From assembly GCA_002709405.1 (NCBI GenBank), contig PAQV01000095.1, forward strand, positions 1-64,000: a DNA stretch of 64,000 bases, read 5' to 3'. Each line of letters starts with the position of its first letter. The stretch's first letter is position 1. The position numbers were made by a program, and so were the translations under genes. Of this stretch, positions 25,943 to 33,844 are shown one piece after another. The notes under the pieces were generated by a model that was given only the letters and a program-made list of their open reading frames with translations, was not told the origin of the DNA and did not search any database. This DNA is from Paracoccaceae bacterium. GTDB lineage: Bacteria; Pseudomonadota; Alphaproteobacteria; Rhodobacterales; Rhodobacteraceae.

Positions 25943-27622
25943 TTACTCGGCGGCGACCTTCAGGGCTTCGGGCTTGGCCATCCATTCGCGGCCGCGCAGC
26001 ATGGCCTTCCAGTAGATCGGCGGCAGTATCTTTTCCTTCAGAAGCCAGGCCGCCCGGGTCGGTTTCGTCCCGTCTATCAGGATCTTCGGGAAGGACGGTA
26101 ACAGGGTACCGCCATAGCCGAATTCGGCCAACACGATCTTTCCCCGTTCCACCGTCAGCGGGCACGAGCCATAGCCGTTGTACTGCGCCGTCGGCGCCCC
26201 GCCATCGATGTCGGCGGCCAGGTTCTCGGCCACGACGGGGGCCTGCACGCGGGCCGCGGCGGCGGTCTTGGCGTTGGGCGCGTTCATCACGTCGCCCAGG
26301 GACCAGACGTTGTCATGGGTCTTGTGGCGCAGGGTCGCCGGGTCGACATCCACCCAGCCGGCCGCATCGGCCAGGGGCGACACCCGGATGAAATCCGGAG
26401 CGGTCTGCGGCGGGCAGACGTGCATCATGTCGAATTCCATGGTCACGGTTTCGGGATCGGCGTCGGGTTTGTTGACCGCAAAGGTCGCCGTTTTGGCCGG
26501 GCCGTCCACCGCCACGAGATTGTGGAAGAAGTTCAGGTTTGCCCCGTATTTCTTAACGTAGCTTTCCAGGGCGGGCACATAGTCCTTCACGCCGAACAGG
26601 ACGCCCCCGGCATTGTTGAACTGGATGTCGATATTGCTCAGAACGCCTGTCCGGTGCCAGTGGTCACCCGACAGGTACATGGCCTTCTGGGGCGCGCCGG
26701 CGCATTTGATCGGCATCGGCGGCTGGGTAAAGATCGCCCGGCCGGATTTCAGGCCCTGCACCAGCTCCCACGTATAGGGGGCAAGGTCGTAGCGGTAATT
26801 CGACGTCACCCCGTTGCGGCCCAGGGTTTCCTCCAGGCCGTCGACCTTGGCCCAGTCCAGCTTCAGGCCCGGGCAGACCACCATGCGGTCATAGCTGACC
26901 ACCCGGCAACCATCCAGAACGATGGCGTTGTTGGCCGGTTCAAAGGCGGCCACGGCGGCCTTGATCCAGTGCACACCGCGCGGGATCAGAGAGCCCATGG
27001 TCTTGGCCGTGTCCTGCGGTTCGAAGATGCCGCCGCCGACCATGGTCCAGCCGGGCTGGTAATAGTGGATGTCGGCCGGATCGATCAGGGCGATGTCCAG
27101 GTCGGGCTTGCGCGCCTTCAGGCTGGCGGCAACGGCAATGCCACCGGCCCCGGCCCCCACGATGACGACCGGGTAATGCGCATCGCTGGCATCGGTCGGG
27201 GTCTTGCCGCCATTGGCAATGCGCCGGGCCACGCCGTTCATGTCATAGCCGGCAGCCGAGGTGGCGGCCAGGATCTCGGGCAGGGGGCGGGATCCGGCCT
27301 GGCTCAGCGACCACAGGGTGGCTGACCGCGTGCCGGTGCGGCAATAGGCCAGCACCGGGCCGGGCAGCTCGGTCAGGGCGGTGCCGAAGGCCTCGGCGGT
27401 GTCGTCGGTGACCATGCCCGGGGTGACCGGCAGAAAGCGGAACTCCAGCCCAAGGGCCTCGGCCGCGGCCTGCATCTCGTCATGGCCGGGCTGGTCCGCG
27501 CCCTCGGCATCGGGGCGGTTGCAGATGATCGACTTGAAGCCCTGGGCCTTGATGTCGGCCATGTCCGAGGGCAGCAGCTGGGGGCTGACGGACAGCCCCG
27601 GCGAGATCTTCTTGATGTCCAT
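25943..27622 (-). CDS. Phosphatase-like (DUF442) domain fused to SQR-like FAD oxidoreductase
   Basis: A 559-residue fusion. Residues about 1-110 form a DUF442/beta-lactamase-hydrolase-like domain of the tyrosine-phosphatase fold with an active-site loop C94-RTGTR-S. Residues about 140-555 are an FAD oxidoreductase of the sulfide:quinone reductase type (VVIVGAGAGGIAVAASL, VCPGLKLDW, conserved Cys in IKCAGAPQKA and HVCPPQ). The neighbours (persulfide-dioxygenase-like MBL, DUF2892, SulP) are those of bigR/blh-type sulfide detoxification operons. ATG 27622 has GGGAGG eight bases upstream, which is better than ATG 27640. It likely oxidises sulfide and feeds electrons to the quinone pool at the membrane. 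Confidence 0.87.
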   Translation of the reverse strand: MDIKKISPGLSVSPQLLPSDMADIKAQGFKSIICNRPDAEGADQPGHDEMQAAAEALGLEFRFLPVTPGMVTDDTAEAFGTALTELPGPVLAYCRTGTRSATLWSLSQAGSRPLPEILAATSAAGYDMNGVARRIANGGKTPTDASDAHYPVVIVGAGAGGIAVAASLKARKPDLDIALIDPADIHYYQPGWTMVGGGIFEPQDTAKTMGSLIPRGVHWIKAAVAAFEPANNAIVLDGCRVVSYDRMVVCPGLKLDWAKVDGLEETLGRNGVTSNYRYDLAPYTWELVQGLKSGRAIFTQPPMPIKCAGAPQKAMYLSGDHWHRTGVLSNIDIQFNNAGGVLFGVKDYVPALESYVKKYGANLNFFHNLVAVDGPAKTATFAVNKPDADPETVTMEFDMMHVCPPQTAPDFIRVSPLADAAGWVDVDPATLRHKTHDNVWSLGDVMNAPNAKTAAAARVQAPVVAENLAADIDGGAPTAQYNGYGSCPLTVERGKIVLAEFGYGGTLLPSFPKILIDGTKPTRAAWLLKEKILPPIYWKAMLRGREWMAKPEALKVAAE

Positions 27623-27703
27623 TCGGGTGTCCTCCCGCATGAGAAATGGAAAGGTCCCGGGACGTCCTCCTGCCTCCCGGGACCGCGCGTCGTGAGTGGT
27701 CGG

Positions 27704-28588
27704 TCAGAGGCCGTTCAGCGGCACCTTCAGGAACCGTTTGCCGTCTTCATCCTCGGGCGGCAGGTCGCCGCCGCGCATGTTCACCTGCAGCGAGGGGATG
27801 ATCAGCTTGGGCATGTCCAGCTGGGCGTCGCGCTCGGTGCGGAACTTGACGAAGTCTTCCTTGGTCTTGCCGGCGCCCACGTGGATGTTGTGGGCCTTCT
27901 CGTCGGCCACGGTGGTTTCCCATGCGATATCGCGGCCGTTGGGACCGTAATCGTGGCACATGAACAGGCGCATCTCGTCGGGCAGGCTCAGCACCTTCTG
28001 GATCGAATCGTACAGCGTGGCCGCGTCCCCGCCGGGGAAATCGGCCCGGGCAGAGCCGCCGTCGGGCATGAACAGCGTGTCGCCGACGAAAGCGGCATTA
28101 CCCATCACGTGGACCATGCAGGCCGGGGTATGGCCGGGGGTGTGGATGGCAAAGCAGTCCATCTCGCCGACCTTGTAGGTGTCGCCGTCTTCGAACAGCC
28201 GGTCGAACTGCGACCCGTCGCGCTGGAATTCGGTGCCCTCGTTGAAGACCTTGCCGAAGGTGTCCTGGACCACGGTGATGTTCTTGCCGATCCCCAGCTT
28301 GCCGCCCAGCTTGGCCTGGATGTAGGGCGCGGCCGACAGGTGATCCGCGTGGACATGGGTTTCGATCAACCATTCCAGCCGAAGATCGTTCTTCTGGACA
28401 TAGTCGATCAGCTCGTCGGCATGATCGTAGCTGATCCGCCCGGCGGCATAATCGATATCCATGACGGAATCGACAATGGCGCAGGCGTTGCTGGCGGGAT
28501 CCTTGACGACGTAGGAAATGGTGTTGGTTGCGGGATCGAACACCGCTTGGACATCGGGCTTGATGTCGAGGTTGGTCTGGTAGGTCAT
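27704..28588 (-). CDS. MBL-fold persulfide dioxygenase-like hydrolase (ETHE1/Blh type)
   Basis: A 294-residue metallo-beta-lactamase-fold protein. Metal motif H78-V-H80-A-D82-H83 is followed by the HTPGHTP and GDTLF motifs expected for the family. ETHE1/Blh-type members oxidise glutathione persulfide to sulfite using a single iron. Its place between DUF2892 and the SQR-like fusion supports persulfide oxidation: the SQR-like enzyme would make persulfide and this enzyme would remove it. ATG 28588 follows a strong GGAGGAG; an upstream extension to 28657 has no support. Length fits the Blh-like subgroup, slightly longer than ETHE1. Confidence 0.88.
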   Translation of the reverse strand: MTYQTNLDIKPDVQAVFDPATNTISYVVKDPASNACAIVDSVMDIDYAAGRISYDHADELIDYVQKNDLRLEWLIETHVHADHLSAAPYIQAKLGGKLGIGKNITVVQDTFGKVFNEGTEFQRDGSQFDRLFEDGDTYKVGEMDCFAIHTPGHTPACMVHVMGNAAFVGDTLFMPDGGSARADFPGGDAATLYDSIQKVLSLPDEMRLFMCHDYGPNGRDIAWETTVADEKAHNIHVGAGKTKEDFVKFRTERDAQLDMPKLIIPSLQVNMRGGDLPPEDEDGKRFLKVPLNGL

Positions 28589-28608
28589 TGAATTCTCCTC
28601 CGAAAGGA

Positions 28609-28818
28609 TCAGCGGCTGCGGCAGGTTTTCAGGCCGATGACGCTGTAAAGCGGGCACATGCCGACGATCGATGTCACGATGAAGACAACGGCCACGATTA
28701 TTGCGAGCCAGTGCACCAATCCAGTCGCAGCGACAGAGGTGGCAAAGGCCAGGTAAAGAAGGACCAGGGCGATCACGATGCGGATGGCCCGGTCGGCAGT
28801 TCCCATATTCTTGGACAT
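28609..28818 (-). CDS. DUF2892 small membrane protein (YgaP-like)
   Basis: A 69-residue protein with two hydrophobic segments (IRIVIALVLLYLAFA and LAIIVAVVFIVTSIVG) separated by a short loop, and the family's C-terminal CPLYSVIGLKTC motif. DUF2892 is the membrane part of the rhodanese YgaP and occurs as a separate gene in sulfide/persulfide operons. It has a perfect AAGGAGG ribosome binding site and is the first gene of the operon that continues into the MBL protein 20 bases later. The pair of Cys residues may be relevant to sulfur chemistry, but no reaction is established. Confidence 0.88.
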   Translation of the reverse strand: MSKNMGTADRAIRIVIALVLLYLAFATSVAATGLVHWLAIIVAVVFIVTSIVGMCPLYSVIGLKTCRSR

Positions 28819-28940
28819 GACAGCCTCCTTGAACTCAGGGTCGGCGACTGTTCTGTCATATACGGTCCCGCTTCAACGGTGACATGATCACCAAGGGCGC
28901 ATCATTCCGGTCGGATGCGCGGGATGTCCCTGTTGGAATT

Positions 28941-29009
28941 GGGTATTTGGAAAGAGAAAGAAGCAGGAAAGTGCGCTCTGCGGCTTCTTTCTCTTTCCAA
29001 ATACCCCGG
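28941..29009. repeat. Dispersed palindrome A, copy 3
   Basis: GGGTATTTGGAAAGAGAAAG begins the left arm and CTTTCTCTTTCCAAATACCC ends the right arm, a nearly perfect 23-plus base stem with a short loop. It ends two bases before the mbfA stop codon and upstream of the sulfur operon, so it would terminate the cyd-mbfA transcript. Confidence 0.87.
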
Positions 29010-29010
29010 C

Positions 29011-29988
29011 CTAACCTCCGCCAATGAGCGCGCCGGCGGCAAAGACAAGCGCTCCGCCCACCACGACCTGCAGGGTGGCCCGCCAGAACGGCGTCTGCAT
29101 GAAGCGGTTCTGGATCCAGGCGATGGCCCAGAGTTCGCAGAAGACGACGGCGATGGCGATGAATGTGGCGGTCCAGAAGTCGGTGATCAGGTAGGGCAGC
29201 GCGTGGCCGAGGCCTCCGAGCGCTGTCATCACGCCTGACGCCAGCCCGCGTTTAAAGGGGGAGCCGCGGCCGGACAGGACGCCATCGTCGGAGGCGGCCT
29301 CGGTAAAGCCCATCGAGATCCCGGCGCCGACCGAGGCGGCGAGGCCCACCAGGAACGTGGTCCAGGTGTCCTGGGTGGCAAAGGCGGTGGCGAAGATCGG
29401 GGCCAGGGTCGACACCGATCCGTCCATCAGCCCAGCCAGCCCCGGCTGCACCCAGGTCAGGACGAACTGGCGGTGGGCGATGGCGGCTTCGTCCTCGGCA
29501 TCCCGGGAGCCGACGTGGGAGTCCTCGGCAGCCAGGGCGGTTTGTTCGTGCCCGGCCTCGGCGGCGGCGAGGTCGCCCATCAGTTTGCGCGTGTCGGCAT
29601 CCTTGGTGCGCTGGGCGGCATTGACATAGAACTGGTGGGCGTCGCGTTCCATCAGCACCGCTTCCTCGCGGATGCGATCGAGCGAGAGGTTTTCGACCAG
29701 CCAGACCGGGCGGCGGTGGTAGTAGCCCGAGACATGTTCACGCCGGATCAGCGGAATGGAGTCTCCGAAACGCACCTTGTGCCGGGCGATCAGGCGCTGG
29801 CGGTGGGTGTCTTCCTCCTCGGCCATGGTTTCGAAGATCGCGGCCGTGTGGGGGTAATCCGTGCGCAGGCGGTCAGCGTAGGTGCGGTAGATGCGGGCGT
29901 CGTCCTCTTCCGAGGAAATGGCCAGGGCCAGCACCTGCTGTTCGCTGAGATCGTCGAAGCGTTTGCGGGCGGCGAGGATGGGGATCAT
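29011..29988 (-). CDS. mbfA: Membrane-bound ferritin MbfA (erythrin-VIT1 fusion), iron exporter
   Basis: A 325-residue protein with an N-terminal ferritin-like/erythrin domain (about 1-160) containing the diiron-type motifs EEDDARIY, EEEDTHR and EAGHE. A C-terminal VIT1-type membrane domain of about five segments follows (LTWVQPGLAGLMDGSVSTLAPIF, ISMGFTEAASDDG). In Agrobacterium and Bradyrhizobium, MbfA exports iron and protects against iron and peroxide stress. It starts 36 bases after the Crp/Fnr gene on the same strand, so it may be co-transcribed with the cytochrome bd operon. I do not see a clear Irr box directly upstream because the gap is so short. Confidence 0.92.
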   Translation of the reverse strand: MIPILAARKRFDDLSEQQVLALAISSEEDDARIYRTYADRLRTDYPHTAAIFETMAEEEDTHRQRLIARHKVRFGDSIPLIRREHVSGYYHRRPVWLVENLSLDRIREEAVLMERDAHQFYVNAAQRTKDADTRKLMGDLAAAEAGHEQTALAAEDSHVGSRDAEDEAAIAHRQFVLTWVQPGLAGLMDGSVSTLAPIFATAFATQDTWTTFLVGLAASVGAGISMGFTEAASDDGVLSGRGSPFKRGLASGVMTALGGLGHALPYLITDFWTATFIAIAVVFCELWAIAWIQNRFMQTPFWRATLQVVVGGALVFAAGALIGGG

Positions 29989-30024
29989 GGAGGGGGTCCT
30001 TGGGGGGCGGCGATGGGGGAGGGC

Positions 30025-30705
30025 TCAGCGTTCACCGGCAGAGCGTGCCAGCCTTTCCAGGCCGGGGCGCCCGACCAGGTGGACCTTGCCGCGTTCCTGT
30101 TCCACCCAGCCCCGGCGCTGGAATTCCGACAGCGTGCGCGAGATCACCTCGCGGGCGGTGCCCAGTTCGGTGCTGAGCACCTGATGGGTGGCGTTCACGG
30201 TGTCGGTGCCGTCGGCGAGTTCAAGCAGGCGGGCGGCCAGGCGCACGTCCATGCGCTGGAAGACGATGTCGTCGATCAGGGTGAAGAGGTCGGTGATCCG
30301 CCGGGAATAGGCCTTGAAGATGAACTCGCGGAAGACAGCGGACCGGCCGGCCAGGTCGTCGAAGGTGGCGCGGGGGATGGCCACGGCCCGCACGTCCGTT
30401 TCGGCGATGCCATCGGCCGAGTAATCCTCGAAGGCCAGCATGCAGGCGGTTGTCAGCACGCAGCTTTCGCCGGCATGGACGCGGTACAGGAACACCTCGC
30501 GCCCGGTTTCCGATTTCTGCTGCACGCGCACCGTCCCGTCGAGCAGCAGCAGCAGGTTGTCGGCCGACTGGCCCGGGGCGAAGATCTGGGTGCCGGCCGG
30601 GACCTCGACCACTTGGCTGCCGTCGACCAGGGCCTGGCGCAGGTCCTGCGGCAGGCGGGCCAAGCCCTTGAAACGGTCGATCCAGGTCTCGGGTGCTGCT
30701 GCCAT
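30025..30705 (-). CDS. Crp/Fnr family transcriptional regulator
   Basis: A 226-residue regulator. A cyclic-nucleotide-binding-like fold covers about 30-140 (PAGTQIFAPGQSADNLLLLLDG) and a winged helix covers about 150-215 with recognition region LSTELGTAREVISRTLSEFQRRGWVE. The N-terminal Cys cluster of FNR is absent, so it does not look like a classical 4Fe-4S FNR. Cys residues at 82 and 88 lie in the effector domain (SCVLTTAC) and could be redox-sensing; this is a guess. It follows cydX on the same strand and probably controls the cyd genes. ATG 30705 has GGAG at a good distance. Confidence 0.88.
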   Translation of the reverse strand: MAAAPETWIDRFKGLARLPQDLRQALVDGSQVVEVPAGTQIFAPGQSADNLLLLLDGTVRVQQKSETGREVFLYRVHAGESCVLTTACMLAFEDYSADGIAETDVRAVAIPRATFDDLAGRSAVFREFIFKAYSRRITDLFTLIDDIVFQRMDVRLAARLLELADGTDTVNATHQVLSTELGTAREVISRTLSEFQRRGWVEQERGKVHLVGRPGLERLARSAGER

Positions 30706-30812
30706 GATCAGGGCTCCGGTGTCGTCAGTTTGGGCCGGAAAATAGCACAGCGGCGGGCGATGTCCCGCCCCAAGGCGCGTGGGCGCTTGGGACAGGCCGC
30801 CGCACCCGCAGG

Positions 30813-30941
30813 TCATCGGGTGCTTGCGTCGTCTCCGTCTTCGGCCAGGTTGCGATCGTGCTGCAATTCCAGCCACATGGCGTTCATCACGGCAAAGACG
30901 GCGGCAAGGGGCAGGCCAAGGAGCCAGGCGAAATACCACAT
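30813..30941 (-). CDS. cydX: Cytochrome bd oxidase small subunit CydX
   Basis: A 42-residue protein beginning MWYFAWLLGLPLAAVFAV, a single membrane helix, followed by NAMWLELQHDRN. The MWYFAW-LG start and the -WLE end of the helix are diagnostic for CydX/YbgT proteins, which are required for stable haem assembly in cytochrome bd. It starts 15 bases after the cydB stop with GGAAAGGA as ribosome binding site. The acidic tail ends at TGA 30813. It is too short for standard gene callers and easily missed. Confidence 0.9.
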   Translation of the reverse strand: MWYFAWLLGLPLAAVFAVMNAMWLELQHDRNLAEDGDDASTR

Positions 30942-30956
30942 CTGTCTGTCCTTTCC

Positions 30957-32120
30957 TCAATAGACGCTGTGCGAGTTCTCGGTGACGTCCTGTTCCGTCA
31001 CCTTGCCCCACAGCACCGAATAGACCCAGGCGGTATAGGCCAGGATCAGGGGCATGAAGATCACCGTGGCCACCAGCATGATGAACAGGGTCTTGTGCGA
31101 GGACGAGGCGTCCCACACGGTCAGCGACGAGGTCGGATCCAGCGTCGAGGGCAGCAGGAACGGGAAGATCGTCAGGCCCACCGAGGAAATCGCGCCGAAG
31201 ATGCCCAGCTTGGACCACAGCAGGGTCGACACTTCGCGCCCCGCCTTCAGGCCCTGGACGGTCATCCACATGCCGGCAAAGCCCAGCAGCGGTGCGATGA
31301 TGATCCACGGCCGGGCCAGGTAGGCCGACAGCCAGGTGCCGCCCCGGGCGACCTCGATGTAATGGGGGTTCGACGGGCCGTCGGCGGGCACGTCTCCGAC
31401 GATGGAATAGCCGGTCACGAAGAAGGCGAGGCAAAGGCCGGCCAGGGCATAGGCCCCGATGGTGACCAGGCCGGTCTTTTGCCCGATTTTGCGGGCGCGG
31501 GCGGCGATGGCCCCTTCGGTCTTCAGCGACAGCCAGGCCGCGCCATGGGTCAGCAGCATCGACAGGGACACCACGCCGCAGAGCAGCGCGAAGGGGTTCA
31601 GAAGGCCGAAGAGCTTGCCCAGGGCCGATCCGGGATACATCGGGATCAGCTCGGGGGTCAGTTCGAACGGCACGCCGCGCAGCACGTTGCCCACGGCCAC
31701 GCCGAAGACCAGCGCGGGCACGGCTCCGCCCACGAAGAGGGCCCAGTCCCAGCCCGACCGCCAGGTTTCGGCCTCGCGCTTGGAGCGGTACTTGAAGGCC
31801 ACCGGGCGCAGGATGAGGGCGGCGAGTACCAGGAACATGGCCAGGTAGAAGCCCGAGAAGCTGACCGCGTAAAGCGGCGGCCAGGCGGCAAAGATCGCCC
31901 CGCCGCCCAGGATGAACCAGACCTGGTTACCTTCCCAGACCGGGCCGACGGTGTTGATGATAACCCGGCGTTCCAGGTCGGTCTTGCCCAGGAAGGGCAG
32001 CAGCGCGCCCACGCCCATGTCGAAACCGTCGGTCATGGCAAAGCCGATCAGCAGCACACCCAGCAGCAGCCACCAGATCACCCGCAGCGTGTCGTAGTCG
32101 ATGAGTTCAAAAAGGACCAT
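30957..32120 (-). CDS. cydB: Cytochrome bd quinol oxidase subunit II
   Basis: A 387-residue inner-membrane protein of normal length with eight or nine hydrophobic segments. The family start is clear (YDTLRVIWWLLLGVLLIGFAMTDGFDMGVG), as are the NTVGPVWEGNQVWFILGGGA loop and FKYRSK region. With CydA it forms the oxygen-reducing quinol oxidase with high oxygen affinity. It starts six bases after the cydA stop. The upstream ribosome binding site lies inside the end of cydA, so translation is probably coupled. Confidence 0.96.
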   Translation of the reverse strand: MVLFELIDYDTLRVIWWLLLGVLLIGFAMTDGFDMGVGALLPFLGKTDLERRVIINTVGPVWEGNQVWFILGGGAIFAAWPPLYAVSFSGFYLAMFLVLAALILRPVAFKYRSKREAETWRSGWDWALFVGGAVPALVFGVAVGNVLRGVPFELTPELIPMYPGSALGKLFGLLNPFALLCGVVSLSMLLTHGAAWLSLKTEGAIAARARKIGQKTGLVTIGAYALAGLCLAFFVTGYSIVGDVPADGPSNPHYIEVARGGTWLSAYLARPWIIIAPLLGFAGMWMTVQGLKAGREVSTLLWSKLGIFGAISSVGLTIFPFLLPSTLDPTSSLTVWDASSSHKTLFIMLVATVIFMPLILAYTAWVYSVLWGKVTEQDVTENSHSVY

Positions 32121-32126
32121 GTCAGG

Positions 32127-33737
32127 TTACTCCGCGGGGGTGGTCATCAGGTCGTCGGACCCGGCCGAGCGCAGCCGGCGTTCGTGTTTCCGGGTCCAGG
32201 CTTCTGTTTCCTCGACATCCTGGACCGGGCCCTTGCGGATGTATTTCAGCATCAGGCCCATCTCGACGATGAACAGGACTGTGTAGAAGGTCGCGAACAG
32301 GGCGATGGTGATCAGCAGGTCGCCCACGCTCAGGCGGCTGACCGACAGGGCGGTGGGCAGGATGCCGTCCACCGTCCAGGGCTGGCGGCCGTATTCGGCC
32401 ACGATCCAGCCCATCTCGGCGGCGATCCAGGGCGCGGGGATCATGATCACCGCGATGCGCAGGGCCCAGCGGGGATAGGTCTGGCCCTTGAAGCTGGACC
32501 GCCAGAAGAAGAAGGCCATCGTGGCGATGAACAGGAAGCCCAGGCCGACCATGACCCGGAAACCCCAGAAGATCGGGAAGACCATCGGTACGGTGTCGTT
32601 GGCCGCCTGGGTGATCTGGGCCTCGGTGGCTTGGCGCGGGTCCTCGACATAGCGCATCAGCAGCAGGGCATGGCCCAGATCGTCGCTGTGCGCCTCGAAG
32701 GTGTCGCGCACCGCCTGAGGCGTGGCGTCGCGCTGTTCGCGGATGGTCATCAGCGCGTCATAGGCCACCAGCCCCGAGCGGATCTTTTGATGCGCCTCTT
32801 CCACCAGGTCGTCGATGCCGGGGATCTGTTCGGTCAGCGACCGGGTGCCGATCAGGCCCATGACCCAGGGGATCTTGATGGCGTAATGGGTTTCGCGGTC
32901 TTCCTGGTCGGGAATGCCGAACAGGGTGAACGAGGCCGGGGCCGGCTCGGTTTCCCACATGGCCTCGATCGCGGCCATCTTCATCTTCTGGTTCAGGCCG
33001 GCGTCATAGCCCGACTCGTCGCCCAGCACGACCACCGACAGGGCCGAGGCCAGGCCGAAGGACGCGGCGATGGTGATTGACCGCTTGGCCAGGTCGATGT
33101 GGCGGCCCTTCAGCAGGTACCAGGCCGACACGCCCAGCACGAAGACCGAGGCCGTCACGTAGCCCGCCGACACGGTGTGCACGAACTTGGCCTGGGCAAC
33201 GGTGTTGAACAGCACCTCGTAGAAGGACGACATTTCCATGCGCATCGTGTCGGGGTTGAACACCGCGCCCACCGGGTGCTGCATCCAGCCGTTGGCGATC
33301 AGAATCCACAGGGCCGAGAAGTTCGACCCGATGGCCACCAGCCAGGTCACGACGCAATGGGCGGTCTTCGACAGCTTGTCCCAGCCAAAGAAGAACAGGC
33401 CGACGAAGGTCGCCTCCATGAAGAAGGCCATCAGGCCCTCGATCGCCAGGGGCGCGCCAAAGACATCGCCCACGTAATGGCTGTAGTAGGACCAGTTCAT
33501 GCCGAACTGGAACTCCATGGTGATCCCGGTGGCCACGCCCAGCACGAAGTTGATGCCGAACAGCGAGCCCCAGAACTTGGTCATCTGCCGCCATATGGGG
33601 CGGTTCGTCATGACGTAGACGGTCTCCATGATCGCGACCAGGATCGACAGACCCAGGGTCAGCGGCACGAAGAGAAAGTGGTACATGGCCGTCATCGCGA
33701 ATTGCAGGCGTGACAGCTCGACAATATCGAGGTCCAT
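32127..33737 (-). CDS. cydA: Cytochrome bd quinol oxidase subunit I
   Basis: A 536-residue inner-membrane subunit that oxidises quinol and reduces oxygen to water. H20 in MYHFLFVPLTLG, H187 in FVHTVSAGYV and the Met in GFRVMVGLG correspond to the known haem ligands, and E100/E108 in IEGLMAFFMEATF to the conserved glutamates near haems b595/d. The quinol loop is present, with the long-type GRQPWTVDG motif near the C-terminal part. It follows cydC by 107 bases, a gap that may carry its own promoter. Confidence 0.96.
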   Translation of the reverse strand: MDLDIVELSRLQFAMTAMYHFLFVPLTLGLSILVAIMETVYVMTNRPIWRQMTKFWGSLFGINFVLGVATGITMEFQFGMNWSYYSHYVGDVFGAPLAIEGLMAFFMEATFVGLFFFGWDKLSKTAHCVVTWLVAIGSNFSALWILIANGWMQHPVGAVFNPDTMRMEMSSFYEVLFNTVAQAKFVHTVSAGYVTASVFVLGVSAWYLLKGRHIDLAKRSITIAASFGLASALSVVVLGDESGYDAGLNQKMKMAAIEAMWETEPAPASFTLFGIPDQEDRETHYAIKIPWVMGLIGTRSLTEQIPGIDDLVEEAHQKIRSGLVAYDALMTIREQRDATPQAVRDTFEAHSDDLGHALLLMRYVEDPRQATEAQITQAANDTVPMVFPIFWGFRVMVGLGFLFIATMAFFFWRSSFKGQTYPRWALRIAVIMIPAPWIAAEMGWIVAEYGRQPWTVDGILPTALSVSRLSVGDLLITIALFATFYTVLFIVEMGLMLKYIRKGPVQDVEETEAWTRKHERRLRSAGSDDLMTTPAE

Positions 33738-33844
33738 TCGGTCTCTCCATTATTGCGGTCCCGGGGCGCGGCGCAGGGAATGCGGGGTCTCGGGGACGTC
33801 GCGGCAGGCTTAGCGCTTGGACCGCATGCTATTGCGTGACTTGG

